From Sipunculus nudus (taxonomy: Eukaryota > Annelida > Sipuncula > Golfingiida > Sipunculidae): a stretch of 64,000 bases of DNA. Made by a program: the position numbers and the translations under genes. The notes beneath the pieces were generated by a model. The model worked only from the letters and a program-made list of their open reading frames with translations. It had not been told where the DNA came from and did no database searches. This document shows positions 35,691 to 47,480 of the stretch, piece by piece. Location: contig CM049309.1 in assembly GCA_026874595.1 (NCBI GenBank), positions 38,517,079 to 38,581,078 of the forward strand. The letters are read 5' to 3'. The stretch's first letter is position 1. Every line of letters starts with the position of its first letter.

Positions 35691-36463
35691 GTAGTTATTG
35701 TTCTCAACAAGAAAAATTTAGTCCGGTAAAAACGTGCAAATGTTTTTTTAATAGAGTTGCATATTTTTACAACTGGAACTCGAATGTATATTTTCGTTTG
35801 CACTTGAAAAGATATAAGCCGCTGTTGTTAATATAATAAGGGGGGTTTCATTGAACCATTGAACAGCAGAATTTTTTATTCAGATTCATCAACTCATGTA
35901 AAATAAGTCAAAGTGACCAACTTTTTATTTGAAGTACATTCATAATCACACTGCTACATATGAGACTACAAATATTGATTGAAATAGTTATTGTTTAGAT
36001 TAAAAGCAAGCCGCAAATGTTCAATCTTCTACTATCTGTATCGGTATGTATAATCTATCACTGTAAGGGGACCACTTGCACCAAATGATTGTTTTGGTTT
36101 AATATGATGTGGTCAAATAGCAAAGCTTCATTTTGATCTTTCAAACGGTTACAACAAAAGTTAACGAAGTCTTTCCATGGTTTCTGGCCGACCACCCACT
36201 GACTATTGCACCAAGTCACCGACTTCCAAATATATCACCAGATGTCGCTACTTGAGCGGCGTTGAACGCGCGTCATTCGGAACCACTGGCAACACTGTAT
36301 GACGCCATGGCGCACTCGCTTATACCGCATGCCATAATAACTTAGACAAGCACCGCAACGCTATTTCTAACAGGTATACCAAAAATAGAGCCAGGCTGGA
36401 AGCAATTAGACGGCCACAGGCCACTTTATCGGCCAACTTATTCGCAGGTCTGCCGGTGATAAA

Positions 36464-36479
36464 CAGGGGGCGCCCTCTG
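36464..36479. promoter_or_regulatory. CTCF-like, near-palindromic motif
   Basis: CAGGGGGCGCCCTCTG contains the AGGGGGCGC core on one strand and AGAGGGCGCC on the other. It lies ~320 bp upstream of the TATA box at 36784 in a CpG-richer stretch. Binding is inferred from the vertebrate CTCF consensus only. Confidence 0.3.
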
Positions 36480-36783
36480 TCCATTTAGAAGCAGAAACGA
36501 GAAGCCAATGATGCCGCTCGACAGCAGTGCACCGGGGGCATGCGCTCCCAGCGTTAGGAATGTGCATGCTGAGAATTCCGTGGATGCCATATTCCCTATA
36601 CACATGGCGCCCCACTGGTTCTCTGCAGCAGTAACGCTCGCTTTGTATAGTTATCGTTCAGGACAGGCGTGGTCCATCGTCCGGTCTGATATTCTATCAA
36701 CGCGGCATTTGATAAAGCAGACGATTCGAGGTGTACCTATGTAACACCCGCGTCATTAACATAGACCGTGACACGTGACTCGC

Positions 36784-36791
36784 TATAAATA
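36784..36791 (+). promoter_or_regulatory. TATA box of candidate small gene
   Basis: TATAAATA lies 46 bp before the ATG at 36837, with an E-box CACGTG at 36772-36777 and CpG-rich DNA upstream (36240-36780). Transcription would start near 36812-36818. Confidence 0.4.
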
Positions 36792-36836
36792 CGTCAGGAT
36801 CGCATCATCGCGCCCCGGGAAAAAATCTACAGAGCC

Positions 36837-37076
36837 ATGGACCTCAACAGCTCCTCTCGTCCTATCTATGCTCTGACGCCAATTTTTCCTTCCGTACTTT
36901 GCGCAGTTAACGTTTGTTTGGCTTTTTTCTACGTTGTTTACCATGCCGGTACAACGCCTCAGGCAGTACAAGAATATATGCCCCTTATACGTACTCAAGT
37001 TATTTATGTAGCCGCGTTAACATATTACAATAGACGTGCAATAATTAATGGGAAAAGTGAAAGCCGAATTAAGTGA
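36837..37076 (+). CDS. Candidate 79-aa single-exon protein, one membrane segment
   Basis: The ATG has a good context (gagccATGG) and sits a normal distance after a TATA box. The product has an N-terminal MDLNSSSRPIYAL stretch (possible N-glycosylation at N4), a hydrophobic segment at about residues 15-36 (PSVLCAVNVCLAFFYVVYHA), a middle part containing YMPLIRTQVIYVAAL, and a basic tail ending ESRIK. A likely poly(A) signal follows at 37654. No family was recognised. The ORF length alone is not significant in this genome, and the support comes from the arrangement of promoter, start and poly(A). It could instead be a first exon: GTACAA after residue 38 is a poor donor. Function unknown. Confidence 0.33.
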   Translation: MDLNSSSRPIYALTPIFPSVLCAVNVCLAFFYVVYHAGTTPQAVQEYMPLIRTQVIYVAALTYYNRRAIINGKSESRIK

Positions 37077-37653
37077 AGTTAATAAGTTGGCTGGCTCCAT
37101 TTTCCCCCCCTTTTTTCCCACATCTTAATGTTTACAATCGGGAAGACTTCGCAATTTAAACCTTTCAAATATGTTTAGTATAGGAAACATATATACTACT
37201 CCGTGCACATTATAATTCAGTATTAGGTACTATGCACAAATTGTCCAAGGTGCTAAAATTCTTGCATGTTTTCGTAATAACATTTCCATCGGAGAAAGGA
37301 GAAAAATATTTAAAAAATCATTCAATTTGAAAAATAAAGCTATTAACCTTGATGCACAAATCAATTCTTTCTTTAATAAAATGCTTACCTGCAATTTATT
37401 AACAAGAACAGATATTTTTTTTCAGCATACTATTTTTACGCGCATTGGAGTAGTTTGCATTAACTATATATATATGCACCATGGTTTAGCCTTCAGGGAT
37501 GACATAATGCCGCCGGCCAGGTTTGGATTTTGATCCGTTCGTATCCTGCTTCAGTCAAAAGAACAGTTACATAAACAATTTTATGACATTTGCATATTTG
37601 CGGGGTTATATCTAAACAGATGCCCCGTTTTTGTTACGTCTGTGATTTCTTTC

Positions 37654-37659
37654 AATAAA
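37654..37659 (+). terminator. Poly(A) signal with GT-rich downstream element
   Basis: AATAAA followed at once by gtgttgtgtgtt. A second AATAAA lies at 37693. An earlier one at 37333 lacks the GT-rich tract. Confidence 0.4.
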
Positions 37660-37699
37660 GTGTTGTGTGTTCAGTCGTCTGTTAACTTTGTCAATAAAC

Positions 37700-38470
37700 T
37701 GCGCAACCGGTTGCAACCTGAATTAGCAGTGACTGGATAGACTTTCTTGGCGTGGCGCCATCTATACATTTTCTATGTTACCCCAGATTATTAACATTTT
37801 GTTTTCACATTTCTATTAACAGCATTCTATGTAATGTTTAAACCGATTCTTCGCGATATTTGAATTTCTGCCACATTCCTGCATTGGTGGCTACACCTAC
37901 GTTAACAAGTCTATGGACATTGGTGGAAATGTGTTTTTTTTTCTCTCTGAAATATTTTACTAGTTAAATTTTGAGAGAGAAATGGTAATGCAGGATAGAA
38001 GATTATTTGGCCTACTTTTCAACAAGTGAAATACCTACCTTACACATTCTTTAGAGACTAGACTTTTAAAAATATGATAAATCAAACCACTTTTTATAAC
38101 ATATCAATCCAACTAATGGTGGTCAGGGTCATTAGTCAAATGCAAAAACAGCCTCGTTTGACAACTACTGATTGGATGATGTCATGTAAACTATTTAAAA
38201 AATATGACTAATCAAAGATGGCTACTGATGCAAAAATACATCTAAACTGTCTTAGACTGAAGTTGTTTAACCGAAACTGGAGATTTATAAAAAATCCTTC
38301 ATTGCTTTGATTGATTTGAGGCCCCTCATTTTCATACGCAGCTTTATAGGAGAGTTTTGAAAAATATAAACCTTTAAGAAAATTATCTCTAAAATCAGAC
38401 CGACACTGGCTGGTGGAAGAAGTACAAGGAATTATAGTTTTTTTCAAGTTGTTCAACTTCGATCACACAT
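37700..38470. other. No recognisable feature
   Basis: AT-rich. A minus-strand frame at 38208-38456 has no recognisable domain. Confidence 0.35.
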
Positions 38471-38473
38471 TTG

Positions 38474-38550
38474 CCTCATATGAAAAATGAAGGTCATATG
38501 AAAAATAAAGGTCATATAAAAAATAAAGGTCAAATGAAAAATGAAGGAAA
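38474..38550. repeat. ~19-bp minisatellite
   Basis: Four units of the type atatgaaaaataaaggtc. Confidence 0.85.
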
Positions 38551-38638
38551 TCCCTATGTCCTGTTTCTAAGATATGTCGTTCTCAGATATAGGATTATCA
38601 TATCACAGGTTCAATATGCATATAGCGCATGAACATGT

Positions 38639-39467
38639 ACTGTGCTTGGCTTTATATTCGTGGGGATAAAATTTCGCGATTTTCAACTTTTTAGTGTTTC
38701 TCCAGGGTTTCATTTGTGCGATCTCACAATACAGTCACAATACAGTCAATAATATACCTACATACAGTGTGAAACCATTATTATGTGAATTAATTACATC
38801 AAATACCAGGTGCACATAATCGTATTAACAAATTATTGATAATTTAGAAAGAAAGACAATTTGAAAGATATCATATAATTTAAAATATCAATCTTTGAAC
38901 ATACACGATTTCTTTTTATTCATATGGTCAACCTTTTACTTTTTAACTTTGCCTTCGATGATGGCGTCTGTTAAGCGGTCGTCCCATCTGCCGATTTTCC
39001 GGGCGACTTTTCGCAAGCCGGAAAAATCGGTAGGTTCGGTAGATGTTAGGGTGTTGTCGGCCAGATTTTTTAATTAATTTTTTTAATTAAAAGCAGGAAA
39101 AATCGGCTGCAAAAATCCTTGACAATGTCAAGGATATTCCGGCCGGATAAAAATCGGCCGAAAAATATGGTAGATATGATGACGCAACCGAAAAAAATCG
39201 GCTGATTAACAACCTACCCTTCCTCTTTTTTATATCATTTCTGACCCTAATTATATTCCTGGAGACGAAATAAGAAGTTATCAAAATGACCGGAGAAATT
39301 TGAAGGAAAAGTAGGACGGTGGGCACTCACCGGCCGCGGAGACCTGTGAATTTATCCGGCCGGTTAAAACAAATTGGCCGACTTTATTCACGAAGGGTTT
39401 ATATTTTACGATAATTCCCTTTTCGCGAAAATCCCGAATTTGAAACCACCGCGAACCAAACTACAGT
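38639..39467. mobile_element. MITE of the 'TTCGCGAGG' family, copy 2, enlarged
   Basis: Left ACTGTGCTTGGCTTTATATT; right gcgaaccaaactacagt, which in reverse complement is ACTGTAGTTTGGTTCGC. The interior (38970-39380) has many aaatcggc/gccgg motifs and a small hairpin, tccttgacaatgtcaagga, at 39116-39134. Confidence 0.5.
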
Positions 39468-39760
39468 ACACTTTAATAAAGATGATTACCCATACTTGCA
39501 TGATGGGGGCTTACTAACTTAGTTTCGTTCTTAATCTGTACAAGGATGCCATGCACGTACTAGCTTGTACAGCCTGCGAAAATGGTAAGGGGCCAGTGCA
39601 GCTTAAGCTTATGCAGAGAAAAGACGGGTTCAACCAGTGCCTTATTTTCAAGCGATGTCACGACCTCTGCTAGTGTCTGTGTACATTTTAAACCACCTCG
39701 GCAAGGTCAAACTGACGCTGTCGTTGACATGTGATATGTAAACACCGTATCTTTATATGA

Positions 39761-40100
39761 TTCACATTGCGCAGACTCAGACTCACAAGAGTATGACTCG
39801 GCTATTTAGGGCTTGTTGGAGTCAAAATCTGACCCCCACAATGCACCGGGGCTTCTAAATACACCAGGAGTGTAGGTATAAATGTAAGGGGGGAAAATAT
39901 AGTCCATTCAAGTGTGTTGGATAAGAAATGTTTCAAGGCAAATTACATAAACATGGGTGTTCTTGCCGTAAGGACTTCACGGAAGTAACATTTTGTTAGC
40001 ATATATGGATGTGAAATGTAAACATGTGTTTAATTGAAATGCAATAAATTTTTATTTTTAAAGTCTGACAGTTGAGACAAGTAGTCCTGGCCGTCCCATA
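39761..40100 (-). repeat. Dispersed repeat X, copy A
   Basis: In reverse complement it reads tgggacggccaggactactt ... gatttgacnccnacaa-like ... cgagtctgcgcaatgtgaa, in the same order as the copies at 53805, 59877 and 61262. No coding content; class unknown. Confidence 0.6.
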
Positions 40101-40215
40101 ATGTCAAAACAAAAAAAAAGGTTCATTTCTAGTAGAGACGACCTCTGGCGGAAGGGTGTATATAATTATGCTCATTTGTAAGTGTATTGGCGAGGTCTTG
40201 ACCCGTCAGATGAGA

Positions 40216-40229
40216 CCACCAGGGGGCGC
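40216..40229 (+). promoter_or_regulatory. Perfect match to the vertebrate CTCF core
   Basis: CCACCAGGGGGCGC is identical to the core of the vertebrate CTCF consensus and lies in a unique gap between repeat X and a MITE. CTCF occurs widely in bilaterians. Occupancy here is an inference. Confidence 0.4.
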
Positions 40230-40289
40230 GGTGTAGTAGTTGGAGAATTGTGCATATGAATGGAAGACTCATTTGTTCGGACTCGGCAT

Positions 40290-40714
40290 TCAGATAGGTC
40301 AGCCGCGAGGGTAAATTTCGCGATTTGCACGTTTCCATTGTTTCGCGAGGGTTCAGTTTTCACGATCTCACCATAAAAACGCCTACATATAGTTTATTCA
40401 TTTCATGCGCATTAACTCTATTGAGAGTTTTGCTGAAAGTTGTATCTATTGGACGGGGACCCAAGTAAGCATTAATTGGAACGATTAGAAATTAATTTGT
40501 TAATTGATAGGAAATGATTTGAAAGATCTATCTTCAAGATCATTGTAAGTAGCAATCTTTGATTGGCGGGTAAAATACCAAATTAAGTCAAGAATATTAA
40601 TTAAACCAATCTTTTGCTTTTCGATTTGCCTTCGACCATGGGGTCTCTTATTCACAACGGTTTTTTTCCCCAAAATCGCGATTTTGAAACCGAAGAACAA
40701 AAAGGCAACCACAG
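40290..40714. mobile_element. MITE of the 'TTCGCGAGG' family, copy 3, left end decayed
   Basis: cgcgagggtaaatttcgcg and tttcgcgagggttcagttt lie at the left. On the right, aatcgcgattttgaaacc and aaaaaggcaaccacag. The outer left terminus is not intact. Confidence 0.5.
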
Positions 40715-40775
40715 CATACAATCCGTAACGACAGCCATGACGAAAACTGCATTGCTATGGCCATCAAAACCATGA

Positions 40776-40953
40776 CAGTAAAACCTCGCATAACGACCAT
40801 CTCGGTTTAGCGACCACCTCAAAATAACGACCACTTATGAACGTTCCATATGCGTTTTTGCTCTTTATAACATTCCTCTATTAGACGACCACATCGAAAA
40901 TGCGACCACTTTAACATGGTCCCTTTGGCGGTCGTAATTTCGAGGTTTCACTT
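40776..40953. mobile_element. pogo/Tigger-like MITE, ~178 bp
   Basis: CAGTAAAACCTCGCATAACG at left; right GTCGTAATTTCGAGGTTTCA is its inverted partner. The interior has repeated cgaccac motifs. Related to 29290-29425. Confidence 0.7.
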
Positions 40954-41875
40954 TTTAACGATATAATTTTAAACAGCGGATAATTTTTACATTACGTACG
41001 TCTAAGTGAGGAATTTAACAAAAGAAAATATGTGAATGAGCAAGTCAAGGCCTATGCGTGAATGCCATCTCTGTGATAACCGTGTGCCTTTGCATCAGCT
41101 TGCAGGTCAAAGGTCAATCAGGGTACCTGTTTTACCTTTGGTACCTGTTTGTAAATGGTTTTTTTTTGCAAGCAGAGATTCAACAAACACGCATTGATAG
41201 TTATCAATGTGTTGAGTTATAATATAATAGATTTTTCAATATTAGCTGGTGTATCAATTAAACCCCAGACTTAAATTACACCGAGTGGTCGGGTTTGTTC
41301 TAAGTGATATGATACTTGTGCTGGGCGTTGACGAAAGTATTTGTTAACACATTGAGATTTTCTTAGCTCTGCCGCTCTGATCGTCAAAGTTATAAAATAA
41401 AAGTCAATTCCTATTCGTTTCACATCTGATTGGTTTAATTTACATTTTGCAGGGAATGGTTAATTCTATGTATGTTCTATTTAATTTATATTTTCTGAAA
41501 TAACGAGCGAAGAAAAATGACATTAAACATCGTTTTTTCCGTTTACATATTAAATGTGGTGTATCCAGTAACTGGCTCTATATCGGTGTTTGCTGATTTA
41601 GCAGTAACAGGAGACAGGGGTAGATATGATAAGTTAGGCGTGGGCATCTATTCCACAGGGGGGTGAATATTCGCAGTCACGATTCTTTGTTCGTTGACAA
41701 GGCTAAGAGGGCCAATCGGGAGAGGAGAGGGGTCACAGACGCCCACGCCCACGCAAGGCTCGTCCCAACAGACTCCTAATTCATCATATCAAATAATAAA
41801 GTGAACCTGTCTCAGCTGGACAACAGCAGTTCGTTGCGGGTCATACGCCTGGACTGTGCATGGATGCAACAATCA
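40954..41875. other. No gene recognised
   Basis: Unassigned apart from the DR1 motif. Short frames only. Confidence 0.35.
41104..41116 (+). promoter_or_regulatory. DR1 nuclear-receptor motif outside the tandem repeats
   Basis: AGGTCAAAGGTCA is a perfect DR1 (HNF4/RXR-type) element in sequence not assigned to any repeat here. It may be a scrap of the AGGTCA-rich cores. Confidence 0.3.
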
Positions 41876-42120
41876 GTGGCGTCTGGACGGACGAGTGGTG
41901 AAACGCTCGGCGCTCTCCGCTGGCGACCCGGGTTTGATCCCCGGCGTGGCTATAAGAGTGGGTTGTAGTGGCCCGTCCAAAGTCGATGGTTTTCTCCGGG
42001 TCCTCCGGTTTCCTCAACCTCCAAAGACTACCAAACGCCACCAACCGTGCCATGGAGAGTGCCTCGTATCATTTATTATTACTAATTGTACAATATATGT
42101 CAAACAAATAAAGTTTATAT
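41876..42120 (+). mobile_element. tRNA-derived SINE with conserved central domain
   Basis: The head has RNA polymerase III-type boxes: ggacgagtggtg (41889-41900, box A-like) and GGTTTGATCC (41931-41940, box B). A central block, ggttttctccgggtcctccg, follows and resembles the shared core of widespread animal SINEs (Meta-SINE type, from memory). The tail is AT-rich with AATAAA at 42107. No LINE partner is in the window. The 101-codon frame across it is incidental. Confidence 0.75.
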
Positions 42121-42210
42121 TTATAACAGTTTCGATTCAAGTCAGTTTATCTTTATCTTAAGGGTAAGAGTGCCTCAGAGTGGGAGGGTAATCAAACTTT
42201 TTTTTATAAA

Positions 42211-42231
42211 CACACACACACACATATATAC

Positions 42232-42268
<37 letters not shown>
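42211..42268. repeat. (CA)n(TA)n compound microsatellite
   Basis: Seven CA-type units pass into TACA/TA repeats. Confidence 0.95.
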
Positions 42269-42269
<1 letters not shown>

Positions 42270-42424
42270 CTTTTATTGTGTGTGCACATTTCAAATATAT
42301 TTCAACTAAGTATAAGGTTTAAAAAAACTACTATATTTCCCGTATAGGTTACGTCTAAACCGGGTTTAGATATATAATATTTCATGGTAAACCCAGAAAT
42401 GAGACCAGATTCTGTAATTAGGAC

Positions 42425-43080
42425 CCCGCTTGACAAGAGGTGCCCTATAGTGATCACCGTGTCAGTCCGTCCTTCCGACCATCCGTCCATCCGTCCATCC
42501 GTACTTCCGTCCTTCCGTCAGTGACACTTTCTTTCGCGTACGTTAACTCAACAACAACTTACTGCAGCTTTCCAAAATTCACATCGATGATTGGTACCTA
42601 TAATGGCTCCAGACCTATCGAATAAGAAACTTGTCAGAATTCCAATATGGCCGCCATAGCCCGATCGCTGATTTTCTTTGGCGCGCGATAACTCAACAAC
42701 CTACTTCAGCTTTCCAAAATTCACACAGATGATTGGTACCTTTGAGGGCTCCAGACCTATCGAATTACACACATGCCGGAATTCCAGTATGGCCGCCACA
42801 GCCCAATCGCTGATTTTCTTTCGCACGCGATAACTCAACAACAACCCTATTGCAGCTTTCTCAATTTCACAGGGATCATTGTTGCTTATGAGGGCTCCAG
42901 ACCTATTGAATTACAGACTTGCTAAAAAATCAAATATGGCTAACAGACTACATTTGGTGATTTTCTATTGCACACTTTTTTCAGACATATCTTCTTTAAT
43001 ATCATTTGATCCATTAGGATTTTTTCCCTCATGCATATTGATAAATACCTGTTTCTGTGTGTCATATTTTTCAAATTAAA
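42425..43080 (+). repeat. TCCG tract followed by ~140-bp tandem units
   Basis: A gtccgtccttccgaccatcc tract (42465-42520), then three to four units sharing 'gataactcaacaac', 'cagctttccaaaattcac', 'ggctccagacctat' and 'atggccgcca'. The layout resembles the Helentron-like elements, but the ends were not defined. Confidence 0.65.
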
Positions 43081-43201
43081 CTTAATTTTTCACCCATATG
43101 TAAACTAGTCCAGCACTAGCGGAAACGCGGGGCCCTCTGAGGACCATCTAGATCTGATTATTAATATATTTCAAATTTACAAATATTATTCTCTGAAATT
43201 G

Positions 43202-43271
43202 CGGGGGGGGGGGGGGGGGGAGGAATGATCACATTGACCATCCGCCCTTGTTGTAAACGGGGGGGGGGGGG
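43202..43271. repeat. Two poly(G) tracts
   Basis: G18-type tract at 43202-43220 and G12 at 43260-43271. Potential G-quadruplex DNA. Confidence 0.85.
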
Positions 43272-44380
43272 ATATACATAAATTATATATGTATTTAATT
43301 TTCTAGATCCGAAATCCTTGTGATCGGCCCCTCGTCTGTCTCTGTATCTGCCTTTATCCGAGCAAATGTTTTACAGATATTGAAGGGTTGCAGCAACCCT
43401 CAATGACAGACGGGTATTACGAACAGATAGAGCTGAAAATAAAGTATATATACGTTGATAAAGATCCAACTGGTGATGCGGAATTATTAAACGTACTTCT
43501 GTCTGCTTAAAGTATTTAAATCAGAAAACGGCTGTGGTGTGTCTTAATGAATTAATAGAAAAGGCCAATCTTTTGAAGCAAGCGAGCGATAATTAAGTAT
43601 TTTAGATGATTCGTTTGGTTTGAAATCAACGCTTCACGGATGTCTGCATGCAGGTCTGCAAAAGGTAAATAACCGACAAAAAAGATGTAAGAGTAGCCTT
43701 CTTTGAAATTAAGAGTGAAAAATAGAGTAAAATTAGCGGCAACTCCCCATTTTTTCAAATCTTGAATAAAGATGTGCTTGGCATACTATGTATGTGCATG
43801 TATGTATCGCTCCAAAAGTCAGAAACACACATCGCACATCCCCCTGCATAAAGATAAGGGCATTTCCCAAACGTTATGACACATGTTGGACATTTTGCAC
43901 AAACAAAGTTTGTGAAGTGTCCCATTCTTGTTCTAGCTGGACCGTTATTATAGCAGGAGAGAAATAGTACATAAATTATTTTATCACTGAAACAAAGAGA
44001 AAAAAAAGTGCCGCTAAAAAATGAGTGAAAAAAAGATTTTTAATTGATTTTGCAGGCCTGGTATGCACTCAATGAGAGTTAGCTAACTTGGTTTCTTATT
44101 TTTTTGTGTAAAATATATCTATCTAATTGTACGGCATATTCAAGTATACCGTCCAGGTTAATCCTGGATCTCATGTCATATCATATTATGTGAAAACCTG
44201 TCAATCCCATAGTTAATCCTTTACAGGAAATGCAAATGTAACCACAAGAAAATAATCATATGTACAAACAAATTTCCTTCCCTTGTGGTCCGCCCACGTG
44301 TTTTACTGTCAGCACATACAAAAGGGTTCTTTGTTAAATAGCACATCTGGAGACAGCATTAAACAAGAGATATACGGCAT
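43272..44380. other. No recognisable feature
   Basis: No repeat match or supported frame. Confidence 0.3.
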
Positions 44381-44945
44381 CCACATTGTGATGGGGTTTG
44401 AGCTCCAGGGGTGGCCGTGTGGCGCACACGGGGATGTGGGTGTGGACGGTGCGCCTGCAACCCGATCTCAAAATCCTCCACCCTGCTTGAACACAACGAT
44501 GCTTTATGTAAGGGGCAGGTCTGTTTTAAGGTTTTGTTGACAGAACTAACCGGTACGTTAAAACTGATAACCCCGCACCAAAAAATGCAAATCATTGCTC
44601 GATTTAATATCCTTATGTACATGTCTCGTTCATTATCATCCATACTGTTGCTTCGCAAAAGCATGCATATCCCCTTTATATTTAGTAAAACTAGAAATTT
44701 GCCCTCAGAGAACGCAATCCGCCGCCAAGGCAGCTCATAATCGTCATATGAAATTGTCAGAAATGCAGCCCGGTCACCCCAAAATTTAATAAATTGTTCC
44801 TGTATCAGGAATTGTAGGCTTATCCTGAAAATAACATCGAAATCCGTTAAAAACATTTTGAGTAATTGTGCTTGCAGAAAAACAAACCAAAGCCGACAAA
44901 AAAAATGATCCCCTCCAATTGGCGGAGGTAATAACATTTTCTGTG
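44381..44945. repeat. Dispersed repeat ending tggcggaggtaataa
   Basis: The distal part (44690-44940: ctgtatcaggaat, atcgaaatccgtta, aaaaacattttgagtaa, cctccaattggcgg) has the layout of a tail-type repeat known in many invertebrates. A related reverse-oriented piece is near 46715-46790 (gccaaggaggttatgc). The 192-codon minus frame here is treated as incidental. Confidence 0.4.
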
Positions 44946-45774
44946 TGTGTACAATTACAAAATTGAGACAGGGACAAAATAAAATTATTTAATGTAAAGC
45001 TGGCCTCTGGATAAAGATAACTTTACATGGTGTCGTATAAGTCTACCCCTTTTACTATACCATTCTGGCTAATTATATTAATCGAGAGTGTTAATTGAAG
45101 TTCATATATAGAGATGCTGACGGTGCAAAAATGATTTGTTAAGAATAAGAGTGATACTGAAAGTGAAAAAGAGAAAGCTGTGACAGAAAAGTGAAAGGGG
45201 AAGTCCAGTGACAAAAAGAAACGGCGACAAACAAGTGGTAATGTAGCCTCCATTCCCCACGCACTTAACATCAAATAACGGTACATAAAATATTTAAGCG
45301 GTATACAGGTCGACATCTATAGCGTTAATTGGCACCATGCTCCGCGACACAAATCTCATATTCATATTGTGAAGATACATGCACTATATAGTGAAACTTC
45401 AGCGAATTCTCCAAACGCTGTGTCGTCAATGAGAACAGTATAATTAAAAATTAATATCAGAATCAATATTTCTCCGATATATTTAACACGAATGTCTGTA
45501 CGAAAACTGATTAAACATGCTAAACTGATTAAACATACTTCCGATATATTAATGAAGTGAAAACTACATGAAGATGGCTCCATCTTGTCCAGCGTCCTGT
45601 CATCCCCATATTTATATTGTTTATACCATACGTAAACTAGAAATGTGCATACCAATGGATGCATGCCTCCGCCAATTCAGCACTAGTTTTCAAAATGCTC
45701 CGCGAACACACTTGACACCGTCACTCCGAGGTGCTGGGCGCTCGACCATGACCTGAACTGGTGGCCGGGCCACA

Positions 45775-46078
45775 CTGATGAGGCGCAACCTTCTGCCCCT
45801 TCAGTTTCTTTTTTGCCCATATTCCCAGGTTTATTCGTGCATAAGTTACCATACATTCGTAAATATTTCTTGATGACGCCCTAGAAAACGGAGAAAGTTC
45901 TAGATCAACACCGAAATCTAATCGATTCTTCCTTAGCCCATTCCCGATATGCCCTGAAAATTTCATGAGTTTCCGTTTAGGAGTGCGTGAGTTATGATGT
46001 GAACCAGACTCACACAAACACACACACATACACGAACGAGATGATCGCACACCCCTGGGGGAAGCAATAAACACGCCT
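45775..46078. repeat. Dispersed repeat ending ctgggggaagcaataa
   Basis: cgatatgccctgaaaatttc, gagtttccgtttagg, gcgtgagttatgatg, an (AC)n stretch and cctgggggaagcaataa. The plan parallels the 44381 repeat. Class not determined. Confidence 0.4.
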
Positions 46079-46714
46079 TGAGGTTTGTGCTAGTGAGCTA
46101 ACATTCCAATTTTGTGACGTTGAAAATACATTAGAGTCAAGTGCAAGTTAAAGCGAAGATATACACAGAAACATGCAGACCAAATATATGGTCACCTCGA
46201 AAGTGGGAGAACAATGTGTCGACCGGAGAGCAAATGAAACAAAGTCACGTGACCGCAAGATACATCATACAAAAAAAAGGCGCTTGTTTTGCCTGTAAAT
46301 TATGTTCGTTGTTTTTTTTTTATGAATTTCGCTCTTTCACAAAGAACCAGACCAGTAACTGAATCATGCTTGTCGTAGATAAAATGCGCTTTTACCACGA
46401 GCATGCGCACTTCGCATAATTATCGGCAGTTTGTTCGGATCAAAACACACATGAATGCAGACACACACAAGCCAGGTTGCTGAATAGAACCTCTTTGTTA
46501 TATATGAAACATATTTTACTTATATGATTGAGTTATGACGAAATATTGTGTTTTCTTGTCCATATACCAGACCCGAACAGGAAGTGTCTATATTCGCCGA
46601 CAGGTGTCACTACTTAGGTCGAAAAGGCCTATTGTGAGCCTCCAATCAGATTGGATGCCTCATCATGCATTATGGGACAGTCAGAGACTATGGTACATGA
46701 ATACATATTATTAT

Positions 46715-46790
46715 CTACGCCAAGGAGGTTATGCTTTTTTCCGGCGTTGCTTTGTTCGTCTGTTTTGGATGGTTTCAGGCCAAGGGTATA
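46715..46790. repeat. Reverse-oriented fragment of the 'ggcggaggtaat' repeat
   Basis: acgccaaggaggttatgctt, then tttgttcgtctgttttg, which is the reversed tail layout of 44381-44945. Confidence 0.35.
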
Positions 46791-47134
46791 TATAAGAAAT
46801 TGTCATGAGTTTAATGAAACACAAATTTTAAAACGTTGTTTTGTGTTAATTAAAGCAGATTCCTTGTCCTGTAATGGCCTTATGATTAAAAAATCGCTTG
46901 GACCTTCAATTAACTGAAATCAGTAAAAAAGGAATTCCACAGAATCCACATTAATAAACAGAGGAAACAGTGCGGTTTGAAGGGATTAATTGAAGACTCA
47001 CTCAAATGGTAGGCTTAGGAAAATGCATACAAAATAAAATAGAAAAAATGTGGTTCATCCATTTGTTTATTACCATGTTTGTTGAATATTGATACGCCAC
47101 GTAGAAGAAGAAAATATAAAATATTAAAACTAAT

Positions 47135-47480
47135 TGTTAAAAAAGAAGAAGAAGGAGAATAAGAAGAAAAAGAAGAAGAAGGAAAATAAGAAGAAAAGAA
47201 GAAAAAGAACAAGAAGAAGGAGAAAAAAAGAAGAAAAGGAAGAAGAATAAGAAGAAAAGAAGAAAAAGAAGAAGGAGAATAAGAATAAAGAAGAAAAATA
47301 AGAAGAATAATAAGAAGAAAAGAAGATAAAGAAGAAGAAGAAGAATAAGAAGAAGAAGCAGAATAAGAAGAAAAGAAGAAAACAAGAAGAGAAGAAGAAA
47401 AGAAGAAGAAGAGGAAGAAGAAAAGAAGAAAAGAAGAAAAAAAAAAATAAAAGAAGAAAAGGAAAATAAAGAAAAATAAT
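47135..47480. repeat. ~345-bp (GAA)n-type polypurine tract
   Basis: GAA/AAG/GGA repeats with almost no pyrimidine except scattered T and C on the plus strand. Frames reading Leu/Phe/Ser are artefacts. Confidence 0.95.

Noticed and set aside
35471-35803. Frames with long Tyr-Ile alternation here and at 27761, 42086 and 58076
   Set aside because: Translations of (TA)n microsatellites.
41889-41945. tRNA-like box A and box B, considered as a tRNA gene
   Set aside because: The sequence continues directly into a SINE central domain and AT-rich tail, and no complete cloverleaf with acceptor pairing was apparent.
44359-44937. 192-codon minus-strand frame, the longest in the window
   Set aside because: It covers a dispersed repeat with the tggcggaggtaataa tail, shows no recognisable domain, and its last part reads low-complexity His/Pro/Arg from a CAC-rich stretch.
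47015-47385. Leu/Phe/Ser-rich frames
   Set aside because: Translation of the (GAA)n tract.
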